From UBA7803 sp049454295 (GTDB taxonomy: Bacteria; Pseudomonadota; Gammaproteobacteria; Pseudomonadales; Azotimanducaceae), in the NCBI GenBank assembly GCA_049454295.1, contig JBMTYG010000049.1:1-19778 (forward strand): DNA of 19,778 bases, read 5' to 3'. Positions 6,713 to 15,223 of this stretch are shown piece after piece (position 1 is the stretch's first letter; each line of letters opens with the position of its first letter). The position numbers and the translations under genes are program-made. The notes under the pieces are model-generated. The model had not been told where the DNA came from, ran no database searches, and saw only the letters and a program-made list of their open reading frames with translations.

Positions 6713-7648
6713 TCAAGTCCCGGCGGCAGCGCTTTGCGGCGCTGTCGCTAGGACCCGGACAGGCACTCCGTCCTCTTTCTCTGCAGCACTTTTGACTGCA
6801 TCCCAATCGATCGTCACATCTCGCCCTGTCACCGCCGCCCTAACTCGCTCTTCGAGCTCACCCGGCTTGGCGAGACCATAAATATCCTCGTGCACTTCAA
6901 CGAAGAGTTCGCCATCGCGCCAGCCCACTTTGTAGGGCTCACTCACGATGCGCACTGACTGACCGCTTCGAACCATCTCCGCGAGCGTCTCCACGTGGGT
7001 GTTGTACATGCGAATGCACCCCAGGCTTGCGGTCTGACCCACGGCAAAGGGCTGATTGGTGCCATGGATAAAGTAGCTCGGGATACCCAAGACGATCGCC
7101 ATGCTGCCCATCGGATTGTCAGGCCCGGGCGGCACGACCGCTGGCAAAGGATTGCCGCGCGCAGCGTGCTCGCGACGCGCAGTCGGGCCCGGGTGCCAGG
7201 TTGGATTGGGCACCGCTGACCGAACCTTGGTGGTCACGATGGGCGTGGGAAAATCGAGACGACCAAGTCCAACGGGAAATGTCACGACCATGCGCCCGCC
7301 CGGCGGGAAGTAGTAGAGCCTGAACTCAGCCACGTTGATCACCACCCCCTCGCGCGGCCCAGATGGCAGGATGTATTTCGTGGGGAGATCGATGACCGTG
7401 CCATCCCCCGGCAGCCAAGGATCGACGTCCGGATTGGCGTCCACCAACTCGCGCCAACCAAGGCCCTGGGCTTCAGCCACGGTCGCCAGCGTGTCTTCAT
7501 AGCGAGTGCGCAGGGGAATAATCGCGCCCACGACCTGAGTGTCTCCACTCATGAGTGAGTACGCGGCTGCAAAGGCGCCGCCGGGCACTAACGGGCCGAG
7601 CAGTGTGCAAATAACAACAAGACCCAAGAGAGCGTTCTGATTTTTCAT
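6713..7648 (-). CDS. Secreted L,D-transpeptidase, ErfK/YbiS/YcfS/YnhG type (YkuD domain)
   Basis: 311 residues from ATG 7648. A signal peptide (about 1-28, hydrophobic core LLGLVVICTLLGPLV) sends it to the periplasm. A LysM-like segment at about 47-90 (TLATVAEAQGLGWRELVDAN, then PWLPGDGTVIDLP) is followed by the YkuD catalytic domain. The signature is HGTN at 195-198 and SLGCIRM at 208-214, with Cys211 as nucleophile and His195 as partner. This layout matches the E. coli enzymes LdtA, LdtB and LdtC, which join Lpp to meso-diaminopimelate of peptidoglycan, rather than the 3-3 cross-linkers. The open frame extends upstream to a TTG at 7699, but MKNQ (7648) gives a normal signal peptide; the Met three codons earlier is also possible. 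The adjacent OprI-like lipoprotein is the obvious candidate substrate. Confidence 0.92.
   Translation of the reverse strand: MKNQNALLGLVVICTLLGPLVPGGAFAAAYSLMSGDTQVVGAIIPLRTRYEDTLATVAEAQGLGWRELVDANPDVDPWLPGDGTVIDLPTKYILPSGPREGVVINVAEFRLYYFPPGGRMVVTFPVGLGRLDFPTPIVTTKVRSAVPNPTWHPGPTARREHAARGNPLPAVVPPGPDNPMGSMAIVLGIPSYFIHGTNQPFAVGQTASLGCIRMYNTHVETLAEMVRSGQSVRIVSEPYKVGWRDGELFVEVHEDIYGLAKPGELEERVRAAVTGRDVTIDWDAVKSAAEKEDGVPVRVLATAPQSAAAGT
6723..6748. terminator. Strong hairpin at the convergent lipoprotein / L,D-transpeptidase junction
   Basis: A 10-bp GC-rich stem (6723-6732 with 6739-6748, one G-U pair) closes a 6-nt loop. It lies within the last codons of the transpeptidase, 35 nt after the lipoprotein stop. 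No T-tract follows on either strand, so a terminator or stabilising role for the lipoprotein transcript is tentative. Confidence 0.35.
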
Positions 7649-7738
7649 GACGCGCATTGTCACCATTTGCCGTCGGAGTTCCAGATGAGCCTGTACCAAA
7701 ATCGCAGCACCCTGCCTCCGCGTGCTGCGAGGGCTGCT

Positions 7739-9157
7739 TCAGACCGGTGGATGAGCCCTGAATCCGCTCTCTTCAACGAGCGAATGACCGACTTGTAGCA
7801 GGCGAGCCTCGCCTAGCCAGGGTCCCACGAATTGCACGGTAAGCGGCAGCCCTTCCGGGCTGATTCCAATTGGCAGGGTCAACGTAGGATGACCCGAGTA
7901 ATTGAACGGTGCTGTGAATGTGGTTGCAGCCGCTCTGATCTCCACGTTGCCGTTGCTATCCGCGGGCGCCGCGCCAGTCGCCGCGTCCATCTCTTTCGCT
8001 CGAAGTGGTAACCAAGGCATGTTGGGCATGAGCAGAAGATCTACCCGGCTGAAGAGCGCGGTCAGGGCAGCGCGAAACGCGCCACGGTGCTGTTCAAGCC
8101 GCGCATAGTCATCGGAAGTCGAGCGCCGCCCAAGATCTAATAGCGCCGCAAGCACCGGACCATACTCGGCGCGCCGAGCCGGAAAGAACGGCGCGTGGGC
8201 GCGAGCGCACTCTACGCCGCACGTGATGTTCCAGCCTGCCACCAGTTCACGCCACAGCGACGGCATACTGATGTCAACAATGCGCGCGCCACGCGCGCTC
8301 AACAGGTCAACCGCCCGACGGACCGCGGCTTTCACCGATTGAGCAACACCCTCTTCCGCGTACTCCCAGTCAATGCCGATAGTCAGACCTTCAATCGACT
8401 GGTCGAGCGCCCCCCGATAATCCGGGACTGGGTCGCGCAACGTTGTCGGATCACGAGGATCAGCACCGGCCATTGTCCCAAGCATCACCGCCGCATCAGC
8501 TACTGTGCGCGTCATAGGTCCGATGTGATCCAGCGAGTCGGCCAGAGGAAAGGCGCCGTGACGGCTCACTCGACCATAGGTTGGTTTCAACCCCACGAGC
8601 CCGCAGCTTGCGGACGGAAAACGAATACTGCCTCCGGTGTCAGTACCCAGCGCGCCCCAAGCGAGCCCGGCGGCAACCGCCACACCGGACCCGGACGACG
8701 ACACGCCCGTCCAGCAATCGTGATTCCAGGGATTCAGAGGTGCGGGGATCATGGGGTGATGGACGGCAAAGGCACCCTCAGTCAACTGAGTCTTGCCGAT
8801 GATGACCGCGCCAGCTTGCTCCAGTCGCCGGACGACGGTCGCAGTGACACTTGAGCGATGCGACGACATCACTCGCGTACCGCTCGCCGTGATCGTGTCG
8901 GTGACCTCGAACAGATCCTTGACCGCAATGGGCACACCATGGAGCGGCCCGCGCCACCTTCCCGCGCGCGCTTCCTCATCCAGCATTTCCGCGGACCGCT
9001 GCGCCCGATCACCTAACACGGTGGCATAACTTCGCAACGTTTGGTCGCGGTCCGCAATCCGCCGCAGCATGAGTTCGGTCAGCTCCCGCGCGGAGTGGGT
9101 GCCTGCCCTTACCGCAGCCGCGACGGACGTGAGGGGCTGATAATGCAGCGGTTCCAT
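7739..9157 (-). CDS. Amidase signature family hydrolase (GatA-like)
   Basis: 472-residue amidase of the Ser-cisSer-Lys class. Lys80 is in GVPIAVKD, the cis-serine region GVSSSGSG at 151-158 (Ser154 by alignment), and the nucleophile Ser177 is in GTDTGGSIRFP; the conserved GLKPTYGRVSRHGAFPLADS follows. Length is normal. The cis-serine motif departs from the common GGSSGGSA, which argues against a true GatA subunit, and no gatB or gatC lies nearby. It more likely hydrolyses a small amide. An excellent GGGAGG stands 7 nt before the ATG. The stop codon of the upstream FAD dehydrogenase gene is 17 nt away, so the two probably form one transcript. Substrate cannot be told from the sequence. Confidence 0.92.
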   Translation of the reverse strand: MEPLHYQPLTSVAAAVRAGTHSARELTELMLRRIADRDQTLRSYATVLGDRAQRSAEMLDEEARAGRWRGPLHGVPIAVKDLFEVTDTITASGTRVMSSHRSSVTATVVRRLEQAGAVIIGKTQLTEGAFAVHHPMIPAPLNPWNHDCWTGVSSSGSGVAVAAGLAWGALGTDTGGSIRFPSASCGLVGLKPTYGRVSRHGAFPLADSLDHIGPMTRTVADAAVMLGTMAGADPRDPTTLRDPVPDYRGALDQSIEGLTIGIDWEYAEEGVAQSVKAAVRRAVDLLSARGARIVDISMPSLWRELVAGWNITCGVECARAHAPFFPARRAEYGPVLAALLDLGRRSTSDDYARLEQHRGAFRAALTALFSRVDLLLMPNMPWLPLRAKEMDAATGAAPADSNGNVEIRAAATTFTAPFNYSGHPTLTLPIGISPEGLPLTVQFVGPWLGEARLLQVGHSLVEESGFRAHPPV

Positions 9158-9174
9158 CGAGCTGCCTCCCGAAA

Positions 9175-10545
9175 TCAGGCGGGGTCGAAGATCTTGCCCG
9201 GGTTGAGGATGCCGCTCGGGTCGAGCGCTCGCTTCAAGGCGCGCATCAGCGCGATTTCCGTCTCGCTGCGGCTGATGTCGAGATAGGGCTTCTTCTCAAG
9301 ACCAACACCATGCTCGGCAGAGACAGAGCCGCTAATTGCTCGCAGCGGCTCGTAAACGGCACTTTCAACCTTGCGCCGAACCTCGGCTGTCGGGCTGCCA
9401 ACCCCAATCACCAGGTGCAGATTGCCGTCACCCATGTGACCAAAGATGTAGCAACGATTGCTCGGAAATGCTTGATTCAGCCGCGCGCTCATATCGGCGA
9501 CGTACTGCTGCATGGCCGGGATGGGCATGCTCACATCGAAAGACAGCGTGGGACCGTCACGGAAACACTGGGCTACATCGTCGCGCAGCGCCCACAGCTG
9601 AAGACGCTGAGTCTCGGATTGCGCAAGCACGGCATCCGCGACTAACCCCTGTTCCAGCGCTTCAGACAGCACGTCCTGGACGGCGTCATCCGGGGTGCCC
9701 ATCGCCTCGACGAGCACGTAATACGGATAATGGCTAGCTAACGGCGGCTGACTGAGGGCAGGCGGCGTCGTGACAAGCGTATAGAAGTTATTCCACATGA
9801 CCTCGAACGCCGACAGCGTACCGCCAAGCCCGGCGTCCATGTGCTTCAAAAACCGGCCGAGCTTTTCGAACTCGTCCACGGCAACAAGCAGCGTCGACTG
9901 GTGACGCGGTTGTTCACGCAGCCTGAGCACCGCGCGGGTAATGATCCCAAGGGTGCCCTCAGTACCAATGAAGAGCTGCTTCAGATCATAGCCAGCATTG
10001 TTCTTGATCATGCGGTTCATGCTCGACACCACAGTGCCATCCGCGAGCACTGCCTCGAGCCCCAGCACCATGTCACGCGCCATGCCATAACGAATGACAC
10101 GGTTCCCACCCGCGTTGGTGGATATGTTGCCTCCAATAGTTGCCGAGCCACGCCCCCCGAGGTCCAGCGGGAACAGGAGCCCATGGGCTTCCGCTGCTTC
10201 CTGAATGCGCTGCAGGACGACGCCACTCTCGACCACCATGGTGCGATCGGCGGGATCGACCGATTCGATATGGGTCATGCGTTCCAACGACAGCGCAATA
10301 TCATCCGGCGTCGTATCGGCACTATGCACAAGCCCCGTGAGACCCCCATGGGCGATCACCGACTGCCCGAACGCATGACAGACCCGCAGCGCCGTACTGA
10401 CCTCAGAGGTATTACGCGGGCGAATGATCGCCTTGGCTTGAACCGTGTCGCGCCGCCAAATGCCCGCCTGTCGTTCCTGAACCGCAGCACCGGTCAACAC
10501 AGATTCTGCGCCTAAGGCTTTCTGCAGGGCTTCGATCACGTTCAT
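9175..10545 (-). CDS. FAD-linked D-2-hydroxyacid dehydrogenase (GlcD / D-2-hydroxyglutarate dehydrogenase family)
   Basis: 456-residue flavoprotein. The PCMH-type FAD domain covers about 35-210: IIRPRNTSEVSTALRVC, the loop GGLTGL at 67-72, GGRGSATIGGNISTNAGGNR at 130-149 and FIGTEGTLGIITRAVL. The C-terminal FAD-oxidase domain carries GHMGDGNLH (His370, His377) and SAEHGVGLEKK (Glu411), the metal and substrate ligands seen in D-2-hydroxyglutarate and D-lactate dehydrogenases. It should oxidise a D-2-hydroxyacid to the 2-oxoacid and pass electrons to a quinone, cytochrome or flavoprotein acceptor. AAGGGG precedes the ATG. It is the first gene of a two-gene transcript with the amidase, so the amidase might release the hydroxyacid or a precursor; that pairing is inference. 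The exact substrate is unresolved. Confidence 0.9.
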   Translation of the reverse strand: MNVIEALQKALGAESVLTGAAVQERQAGIWRRDTVQAKAIIRPRNTSEVSTALRVCHAFGQSVIAHGGLTGLVHSADTTPDDIALSLERMTHIESVDPADRTMVVESGVVLQRIQEAAEAHGLLFPLDLGGRGSATIGGNISTNAGGNRVIRYGMARDMVLGLEAVLADGTVVSSMNRMIKNNAGYDLKQLFIGTEGTLGIITRAVLRLREQPRHQSTLLVAVDEFEKLGRFLKHMDAGLGGTLSAFEVMWNNFYTLVTTPPALSQPPLASHYPYYVLVEAMGTPDDAVQDVLSEALEQGLVADAVLAQSETQRLQLWALRDDVAQCFRDGPTLSFDVSMPIPAMQQYVADMSARLNQAFPSNRCYIFGHMGDGNLHLVIGVGSPTAEVRRKVESAVYEPLRAISGSVSAEHGVGLEKKPYLDISRSETEIALMRALKRALDPSGILNPGKIFDPA

Positions 10546-10725
10546 GCGTTCCCCTTGGCACCCACAGAACGCGCCAAGCGCATCGAGCGTGCCCCTGTTC
10601 TATGATGTTGCGTGTCGCGGGAAGAATAAGACTACCAGACCTATGCGCAAGGTGTTCGACCAAGCAGCCTTTGAACAAGTAGCGATTGCACGCGTTCATG
10701 ACGACCGCGTTGATGACCGCCCTAG

Positions 10726-11235
10726 ATGGCACTGCTTATCCACGAACCATTCCAGATCACCCCTCTAACGAACGCAAGCATGGGTCAGCCATACAAGACT
10801 GCGCGCGTTATCCTGCATCGCGATGACCGCTTTCTGCTCGCGGTGCACAACAGTTTCTGGCGAAAGCGTGATCAACGCTGGGGGTTGCCCGGGGGACAGA
10901 TCGAGCGTGGCGAAAACCCAGCCCGCGCTGCAATACGGGAGCTGCGAGAGGAGCTGTATCTGACTCTACCCCAGGTGCACGAGATCGGCGCCTTCCCCTA
11001 CAAGCAGTCAATGCATATTGTGTTCGCTGCGCCATGGCACACGGATATCCTCGATTTCGATGACATGGAGCTCAACGAGATTGGTTGGTTCGAGGAAAGT
11101 GCCATCGCTACTCTGAAAGCAGAGCGAAAGCTCCACGCTGGATGGGAACTCGAGGCCGTTCAGGCGGTTCGCCGATCGCTCAACCTCACCGGGGAGCCAC
11201 GACTCGCTTCGGCACCGTTAGCGCCGCGCGCGTGA
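10726..11235 (+). CDS. Nudix hydrolase
   Basis: 169 residues from ATG 10726, or 151 from the in-frame ATG 10780, which begins just before the domain (YKTARVILHRDDRFLLAVH). Neither start has a good Shine-Dalgarno. The Nudix box runs from Gly57 to Leu79 in the longer numbering: Gly57, Glu63 and RELREEL at 71-77. The metal-binding Glu72, Glu75 and Glu76 are present, but the usual Gly near the end is Tyr78. Nudix enzymes hydrolyse nucleoside diphosphates linked to another group, including oxidised nucleotides and ADP-ribose, and the motif alone does not give the substrate. The gene is divergent from the FAD dehydrogenase and converges on the amidohydrolase, 16 nt away. Confidence 0.88.
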   Translation: MALLIHEPFQITPLTNASMGQPYKTARVILHRDDRFLLAVHNSFWRKRDQRWGLPGGQIERGENPARAAIRELREELYLTLPQVHEIGAFPYKQSMHIVFAAPWHTDILDFDDMELNEIGWFEESAIATLKAERKLHAGWELEAVQAVRRSLNLTGEPRLASAPLAPRA

Positions 11236-11251
11236 CTTCGACTGCGACTTT

Positions 11252-12247
11252 TCACAATCGATAAGCGCGCACCGCGGTGTCGTGGAATAGCCAACGCTTC
11301 TCCAAGGGAGAGGCGTCAGCCACGAGTTTCTTGAAGGCGTTCCACAGTATCGAATATGAGCAGCTCTGCCGATCTACCGGAAAGTTGCTCTCGAACATGC
11401 AGCGCTCGACACCGAAACAATCGATGGCGTGGAGATAGTAGCGTCCTGTCGCCGCGACAATCTCGTCCGAGGTGGCGGGTCGCTCGCGCCGATGAAAGCC
11501 AAATCCGTTGATCGGCATGACCAGGCCACCGAGCTTGGCATAGACATTAGGGCATCGCGCCAACGCGGCCACGTCGGCGCACCACTGCGCGAAAATCTCG
11601 TTCTGCCGACCTTCGTAAGGTCCAATACCAAGCGGTCCACCGAAATGATCGAACACGATGGTTGTGTCTGGGAAGGCCCGAGCCAGCTCGGTGAGCTCAG
11701 GGATTTGCGGATGATACAGCCAGGCGTCAAAGGACAATCCGCGCGGGGCTAGTTCGGCAAACCCGGTGCGGAAGGTCGGATCCAACAATATTCCAGATGG
11801 CGGGTTGGTGTGCGCGTTTCGCACGCGGGGATCCGCATCCCAACTCGCCGCATGACGGATGCCTCGGAAGCGCCCGCTCGCTTGTTGGTGCGCATCAAGC
11901 ACATCTGCGACAGCGGCGCCCAGCATGAGGTCTGCAAAACCAACGATTCCCGCGCCGACCCTAATGGCACCGTACTGACCACTCGCGGACATCGCTGCGA
12001 CGCCATTGACGAATTCTGTCTCCCCCACTGGGCGCAACGCCTCCGGACCCTCCGCGCGGTACATGCTCGCGCACTCGACGAACACGGTTGACACAACGTT
12101 GTGTCCGCTACCCGTGTCCGCCAGGAGCTCATCGAGAAGATAACGACTGCCCGGGTGATCCCAGAGATGATGGTGCGGGTCACAGATCGGTAGATCAGGC
12201 TCAAGGATTTCTTCTTGAACAGTCGACAGCCACGCGTTTGACTGCAT
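11252..12247 (-). CDS. Amidohydrolase family 2 (PF04909) metal-dependent hydrolase
   Basis: 331-residue TIM-barrel hydrolase. The N-terminal metal motif is CDPHHHLWD at 22-30. Later family landmarks include FRGIRHAASWD, the barrel strand DTTIVFDHFGGPLG, and the C-terminal RCMFESNFPVDRQ, where the conserved Asp and neighbouring residues complete the active site. Relatives include 2-pyrone-4,6-dicarboxylate lactonase, L-fuconolactonase and decarboxylases, so lactone hydrolysis is plausible but unproved. GGGGAG sits 5 nt before ATG 12247. It lies 19 nt downstream of the glutathione-dependent formaldehyde dehydrogenase on the same strand, so the two are probably co-transcribed and may serve one catabolic route. 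Confidence 0.9.
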   Translation of the reverse strand: MQSNAWLSTVQEEILEPDLPICDPHHHLWDHPGSRYLLDELLADTGSGHNVVSTVFVECASMYRAEGPEALRPVGETEFVNGVAAMSASGQYGAIRVGAGIVGFADLMLGAAVADVLDAHQQASGRFRGIRHAASWDADPRVRNAHTNPPSGILLDPTFRTGFAELAPRGLSFDAWLYHPQIPELTELARAFPDTTIVFDHFGGPLGIGPYEGRQNEIFAQWCADVAALARCPNVYAKLGGLVMPINGFGFHRRERPATSDEIVAATGRYYLHAIDCFGVERCMFESNFPVDRQSCSYSILWNAFKKLVADASPLEKRWLFHDTAVRAYRL

Positions 12248-12266
12248 TTCTACTCCCCACTACGGA

Positions 12267-13373
12267 TCAGTAAACGACGACCGACCGGATGCTTTCCCCC
12301 GCGTGCATCAGGTCGAAGCCCTCATTGATCTGCTCGAGCGGCAACGTGTGCGTGATCAGATCGTCAATGTTGATTTTTCCGCTCATGTACCAATCAACGA
12401 TGCGCGGAACCTCTGTTCGACCCTTGGCGCCGCCAAACGCGGTGCCTCGCCAGACGCGCCCCGTTACCAATTGGAATGGGCGGGTGCTGATCTCCTTTCC
12501 AGAAGCCGCGACCCCGATAATGATGCTTTCACCCCAGCCCTTATGGCAGCACTCGAGCGCCTGGCGCATCACCTCGACATTGCCGATGCATTCAAACGAA
12601 TAGTCGACACCACCACCGGTCAGCTCGACGATGGCCGCGACAACATTGTCCACGGTACCGGGGTTGATAAAGTCGGTCATACCGAACTTCCGCGCCAGCG
12701 CCTCTTTCGCCGGATTAAGGTCAACACCAATGATCCGATCGGCACCCACAATACGGGCGCCCTGAATCACGTTAAGCCCGATCCCGCCCAGACCAAACAC
12801 GGCAACCGTCGCCCCCGGCTCCACGCGAGCCGTGTTGATCACGGCTCCAAGCCCAGTGGTCACGCCGCAGCCGATGTAGCAGACCTTGTCAAACGGCGCA
12901 TCGGAGCGAATCTTGGCGACCGCGATTTCAGGCAGTACCGTGAAATTGGAGAAGGTTGACGTCCCCATGTAGTGATGTAGTGGCTCTCCATCGAGGGAAA
13001 ACCGGCTCGTGCCGTCAGGCATTACGCCCTTACCCTGGGTTTCACGAATGGCACCGCACAGATTGGTCTTGCCCGAGAGGCAGAATTTGCATTGGCGACA
13101 CTCCGGCGTATAGAGCGGAATGACATGATCCCCTGGCCGCAGCGATGTCACGCCGGGGCCAATCTCGCGGACAATGCCGGCTCCTTCATGGCCAAGAATC
13201 GCGGGAAAGAGCCCCTCTGGATCGGCGCCGGAGAGCGTGTAGGCATCGGTATGACAGATACCGGTAGCCATAATCTCGACCAGAACTTCGCCGGCCCGCG
13301 GACCATCGAGGTCGACCGTCGTGATTTCCAAAGGTTTGCCCGCAGCGAAAGCCACGGCGGCTCGTGTTTTCAT
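12267..13373 (-). CDS. frmA: S-(hydroxymethyl)glutathione dehydrogenase / class III alcohol dehydrogenase
   Basis: 368 residues, the normal size for the family. It oxidises the glutathione adduct of formaldehyde to S-formylglutathione with NAD, and the family also reduces S-nitrosoglutathione. Catalytic zinc ligands Cys40, His62-Glu63 (GHEGAG) and Cys169 are present, as are all four structural-zinc cysteines, Cys92, Cys95, Cys98 and Cys106. The NAD loop GLGGIG is at 194-199 with Asp218. The family stretch YMGTSTFSNFTV is intact. The frame extends four codons upstream to a TTG, but ATG 13373 has GGAG 6 nt before it. No S-formylglutathione hydrolase or FrmR-type repressor is next to it. It is followed by a PF04909 amidohydrolase and is divergent from the SulP gene. 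Confidence 0.95.
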   Translation of the reverse strand: MKTRAAVAFAAGKPLEITTVDLDGPRAGEVLVEIMATGICHTDAYTLSGADPEGLFPAILGHEGAGIVREIGPGVTSLRPGDHVIPLYTPECRQCKFCLSGKTNLCGAIRETQGKGVMPDGTSRFSLDGEPLHHYMGTSTFSNFTVLPEIAVAKIRSDAPFDKVCYIGCGVTTGLGAVINTARVEPGATVAVFGLGGIGLNVIQGARIVGADRIIGVDLNPAKEALARKFGMTDFINPGTVDNVVAAIVELTGGGVDYSFECIGNVEVMRQALECCHKGWGESIIIGVAASGKEISTRPFQLVTGRVWRGTAFGGAKGRTEVPRIVDWYMSGKINIDDLITHTLPLEQINEGFDLMHAGESIRSVVVY

Positions 13374-13379
13374 GAAGCG

Positions 13380-13383
13380 CTCC
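13380..13383 (-). promoter_or_regulatory. Ribosome binding site that fixes the frmA start
   Basis: On the minus strand GGAG lies 6 nt before ATG 13373 and would fall within the coding sequence if the upstream TTG at 13385 were used. It therefore decides for the ATG. Confidence 0.6.
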
Positions 13384-13482
13384 AACTAGGCGTGGTCACG
13401 AGGCTAGCGCCTCATCGAGGAAAAGCAATAGCGGTTACAATGGCTCTGACCCACCGGGGAGAGCACGGGACGTGGAGTCGTA

Positions 13483-15219
13483 ATGACATCGACACAAGGT
13501 GGCTCACGCAAAATCATTTCTGCAGTGATCGGGCTCGCGCCGATCATCCACACCTTGCGCACCTATCGTCGCGACAGTTTGGCGCCCGACCTGAGCGCAG
13601 GTCTAATCGTTGGCATCATCACCATTCCCCAGGCGGTCGCATACGCCATGCTTGCCGGGATGCCGCCGGAGGCCGGGCTCTACGCCTGTTTAGTTCCGCT
13701 CTTGCTCTACGCAGTGTTTGGCACATCGCCCCATTTAATGGTGGGGCCGGTCGCCATGACAGCGCTGCTGGTCGCTTCGGCGATCGGTACCTTCAGCGGA
13801 CCAGGCGAGACACCCGCCTCCATCGCCGGTGTTCTCTGCATAGAGGCCGGCGCAATGCTTTGGCTCATGCGGGCTGCGCGCATGAGCGGGCTTGTGAATC
13901 TACTGAGTCATCCTGTGATGTCGGGCTTCGTCAGTGCGGCGGCAGTTCTCATCATCCTCAGCCAGCTGCAGCCGCTTATCGGCAGCCCGCTTGGTATCTC
14001 TCGACCCAGCGATCTCCTTGATCTTCTGGACATGCTGACGCACGCAAACGGCTCCGCTGTCCTCATCGGGATCAGTAGTCTTGCATTCCTGATCTCGCTA
14101 CAGCGCCTGGGGCCGGCCTTTTTGCGGCGTTTCGGTCTTGGTCTCACTGCTGGCCAATGGCTCGCGCGCACTGGACCACTCGCAGTCACCATTGTAGGAA
14201 CGGTCTGCGTCACCATTTTTGATCTTCACCGGTCCGCAGGGGTCGCGGTGGTTGGTGACGTGCCCGCGGGTTTGCCGGACTTTGCGCTGCCCTCACTCAA
14301 CCCTGAGCTCTGGCGCGGGCTCCTGCCGTCGTCCGCCCTGATCGCGATCATTGCCTACGTCGAGAGCTATTCCATCGCGACGGCACTCGCCGCGCGAAAA
14401 GGTTCCCGAATCGAGGCTGCCCAGGAACTCATTGCGCTTGGCGCCGCCAACATCGGCGCTGGTCTTACCGGCGCCTACCCTGTCGCGGGTAGCTTTTCGC
14501 GCTCCGGAGTGGCGTTTCAGAGCGATGCGCGCACGACCGTGAGCGGACTATTTTGCGCCGCCGTGATCATGCTGGCCCTGGCATTCCTGACGCCCTGGAT
14601 CGCGGACGTCCCCATGGCGGCACTTGCAGCAATCATCATTTTTTCGGTATTCGGCATCATCGATCTCAAGGGCATTCGCCAGCACTGGCGCGGCCATCGC
14701 GCCGACAGCCTCACCCAGCTCGTTACATTCTCCGCGGTGGTCGCGGTGTCCGTTGAGGCCGGGCTTGTGACCGGCATCGCACTATCGATCGCGTTCTTCC
14801 TGCGGCAATCGAGCCGAGCCCGCATGACGGTGGTGGGGCGAGTGGAGGGAACGGGACAGGTGCGAGACGTGGATCGTTATGACATCGCACCATCCACCCG
14901 CGTGCTGGCGCTGCGTATCGATGAGGATGTCTTCTTTGCGAACGCTGGGCCAATCGAAGCGCTCGTGCTCGAAAGACTCTCGCGTCAGCCTAGCTATCGG
15001 CATTTACTGCTGGTGGGTAGCTCGATCAACCGCATCGACACGACAGGCGCAGAGATGATCGCGCGCCTGTCGCGCAACCTCGCGGTCGCCGGCGTCAAGG
15101 TCCATCTGTCCGACATCAAGGGGACGGTATTGCAGCAACTCGAATCCGCCGGCGTGACTCACGAGCTCACCGGCCAAATCTTCTTTTCCGCCGAACAGGG
15201 TTTGCACGCGCTCGCCTGA
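13483..15219 (+). CDS. SulP family anion transporter with C-terminal STAS domain
   Basis: 578-residue inner-membrane transporter. The N-terminal part (about 30-440) is a run of hydrophobic segments. It includes the SulP signature region DLSAGLIVGIITIPQAVAYA (36-55) and AMLAGMPPEAGLYACLVPLL, then VGPVAMTALL, and later GLTGAYPVAGSFSRSGV near the middle of the transport core. After about 448 a cytoplasmic STAS domain begins (MTVVGRVEGT), with VLALRIDEDVFFANAGPIE and the helix start SINRIDTTGAEM. The family moves sulfate, bicarbonate or other anions by symport or exchange, and the substrate cannot be read from this sequence; no carbonic anhydrase or sulfate-assimilation gene is nearby. GTGGAG lies 5 nt before the ATG. 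It converges on the crotonase gene with 4 nt between stops. Confidence 0.93.
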   Translation: MTSTQGGSRKIISAVIGLAPIIHTLRTYRRDSLAPDLSAGLIVGIITIPQAVAYAMLAGMPPEAGLYACLVPLLLYAVFGTSPHLMVGPVAMTALLVASAIGTFSGPGETPASIAGVLCIEAGAMLWLMRAARMSGLVNLLSHPVMSGFVSAAAVLIILSQLQPLIGSPLGISRPSDLLDLLDMLTHANGSAVLIGISSLAFLISLQRLGPAFLRRFGLGLTAGQWLARTGPLAVTIVGTVCVTIFDLHRSAGVAVVGDVPAGLPDFALPSLNPELWRGLLPSSALIAIIAYVESYSIATALAARKGSRIEAAQELIALGAANIGAGLTGAYPVAGSFSRSGVAFQSDARTTVSGLFCAAVIMLALAFLTPWIADVPMAALAAIIIFSVFGIIDLKGIRQHWRGHRADSLTQLVTFSAVVAVSVEAGLVTGIALSIAFFLRQSSRARMTVVGRVEGTGQVRDVDRYDIAPSTRVLALRIDEDVFFANAGPIEALVLERLSRQPSYRHLLLVGSSINRIDTTGAEMIARLSRNLAVAGVKVHLSDIKGTVLQQLESAGVTHELTGQIFFSAEQGLHALA

Positions 15220-15223
15220 CCGA

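Noticed and set aside
7739..9157. Amidase as the GatA subunit of glutamyl-tRNA amidotransferase
   Set aside because: No gatB or gatC is adjacent, the cis-serine motif deviates from GGSSGGS, and the neighbour is a catabolic flavoenzyme.
10601..10606. TATGAT, a good -10 hexamer match in the divergent region before the Nudix gene
   Set aside because: No acceptable -35 hexamer lies 16-18 nt upstream, so I do not call a promoter.
10642..10768. Possible 41-codon peptide (MRKVFDQAAFEQVAIARVHDD...) upstream of the Nudix gene
   Set aside because: No ribosome binding site is visible, it overlaps the Nudix start in another frame, and nothing recognisable is encoded.
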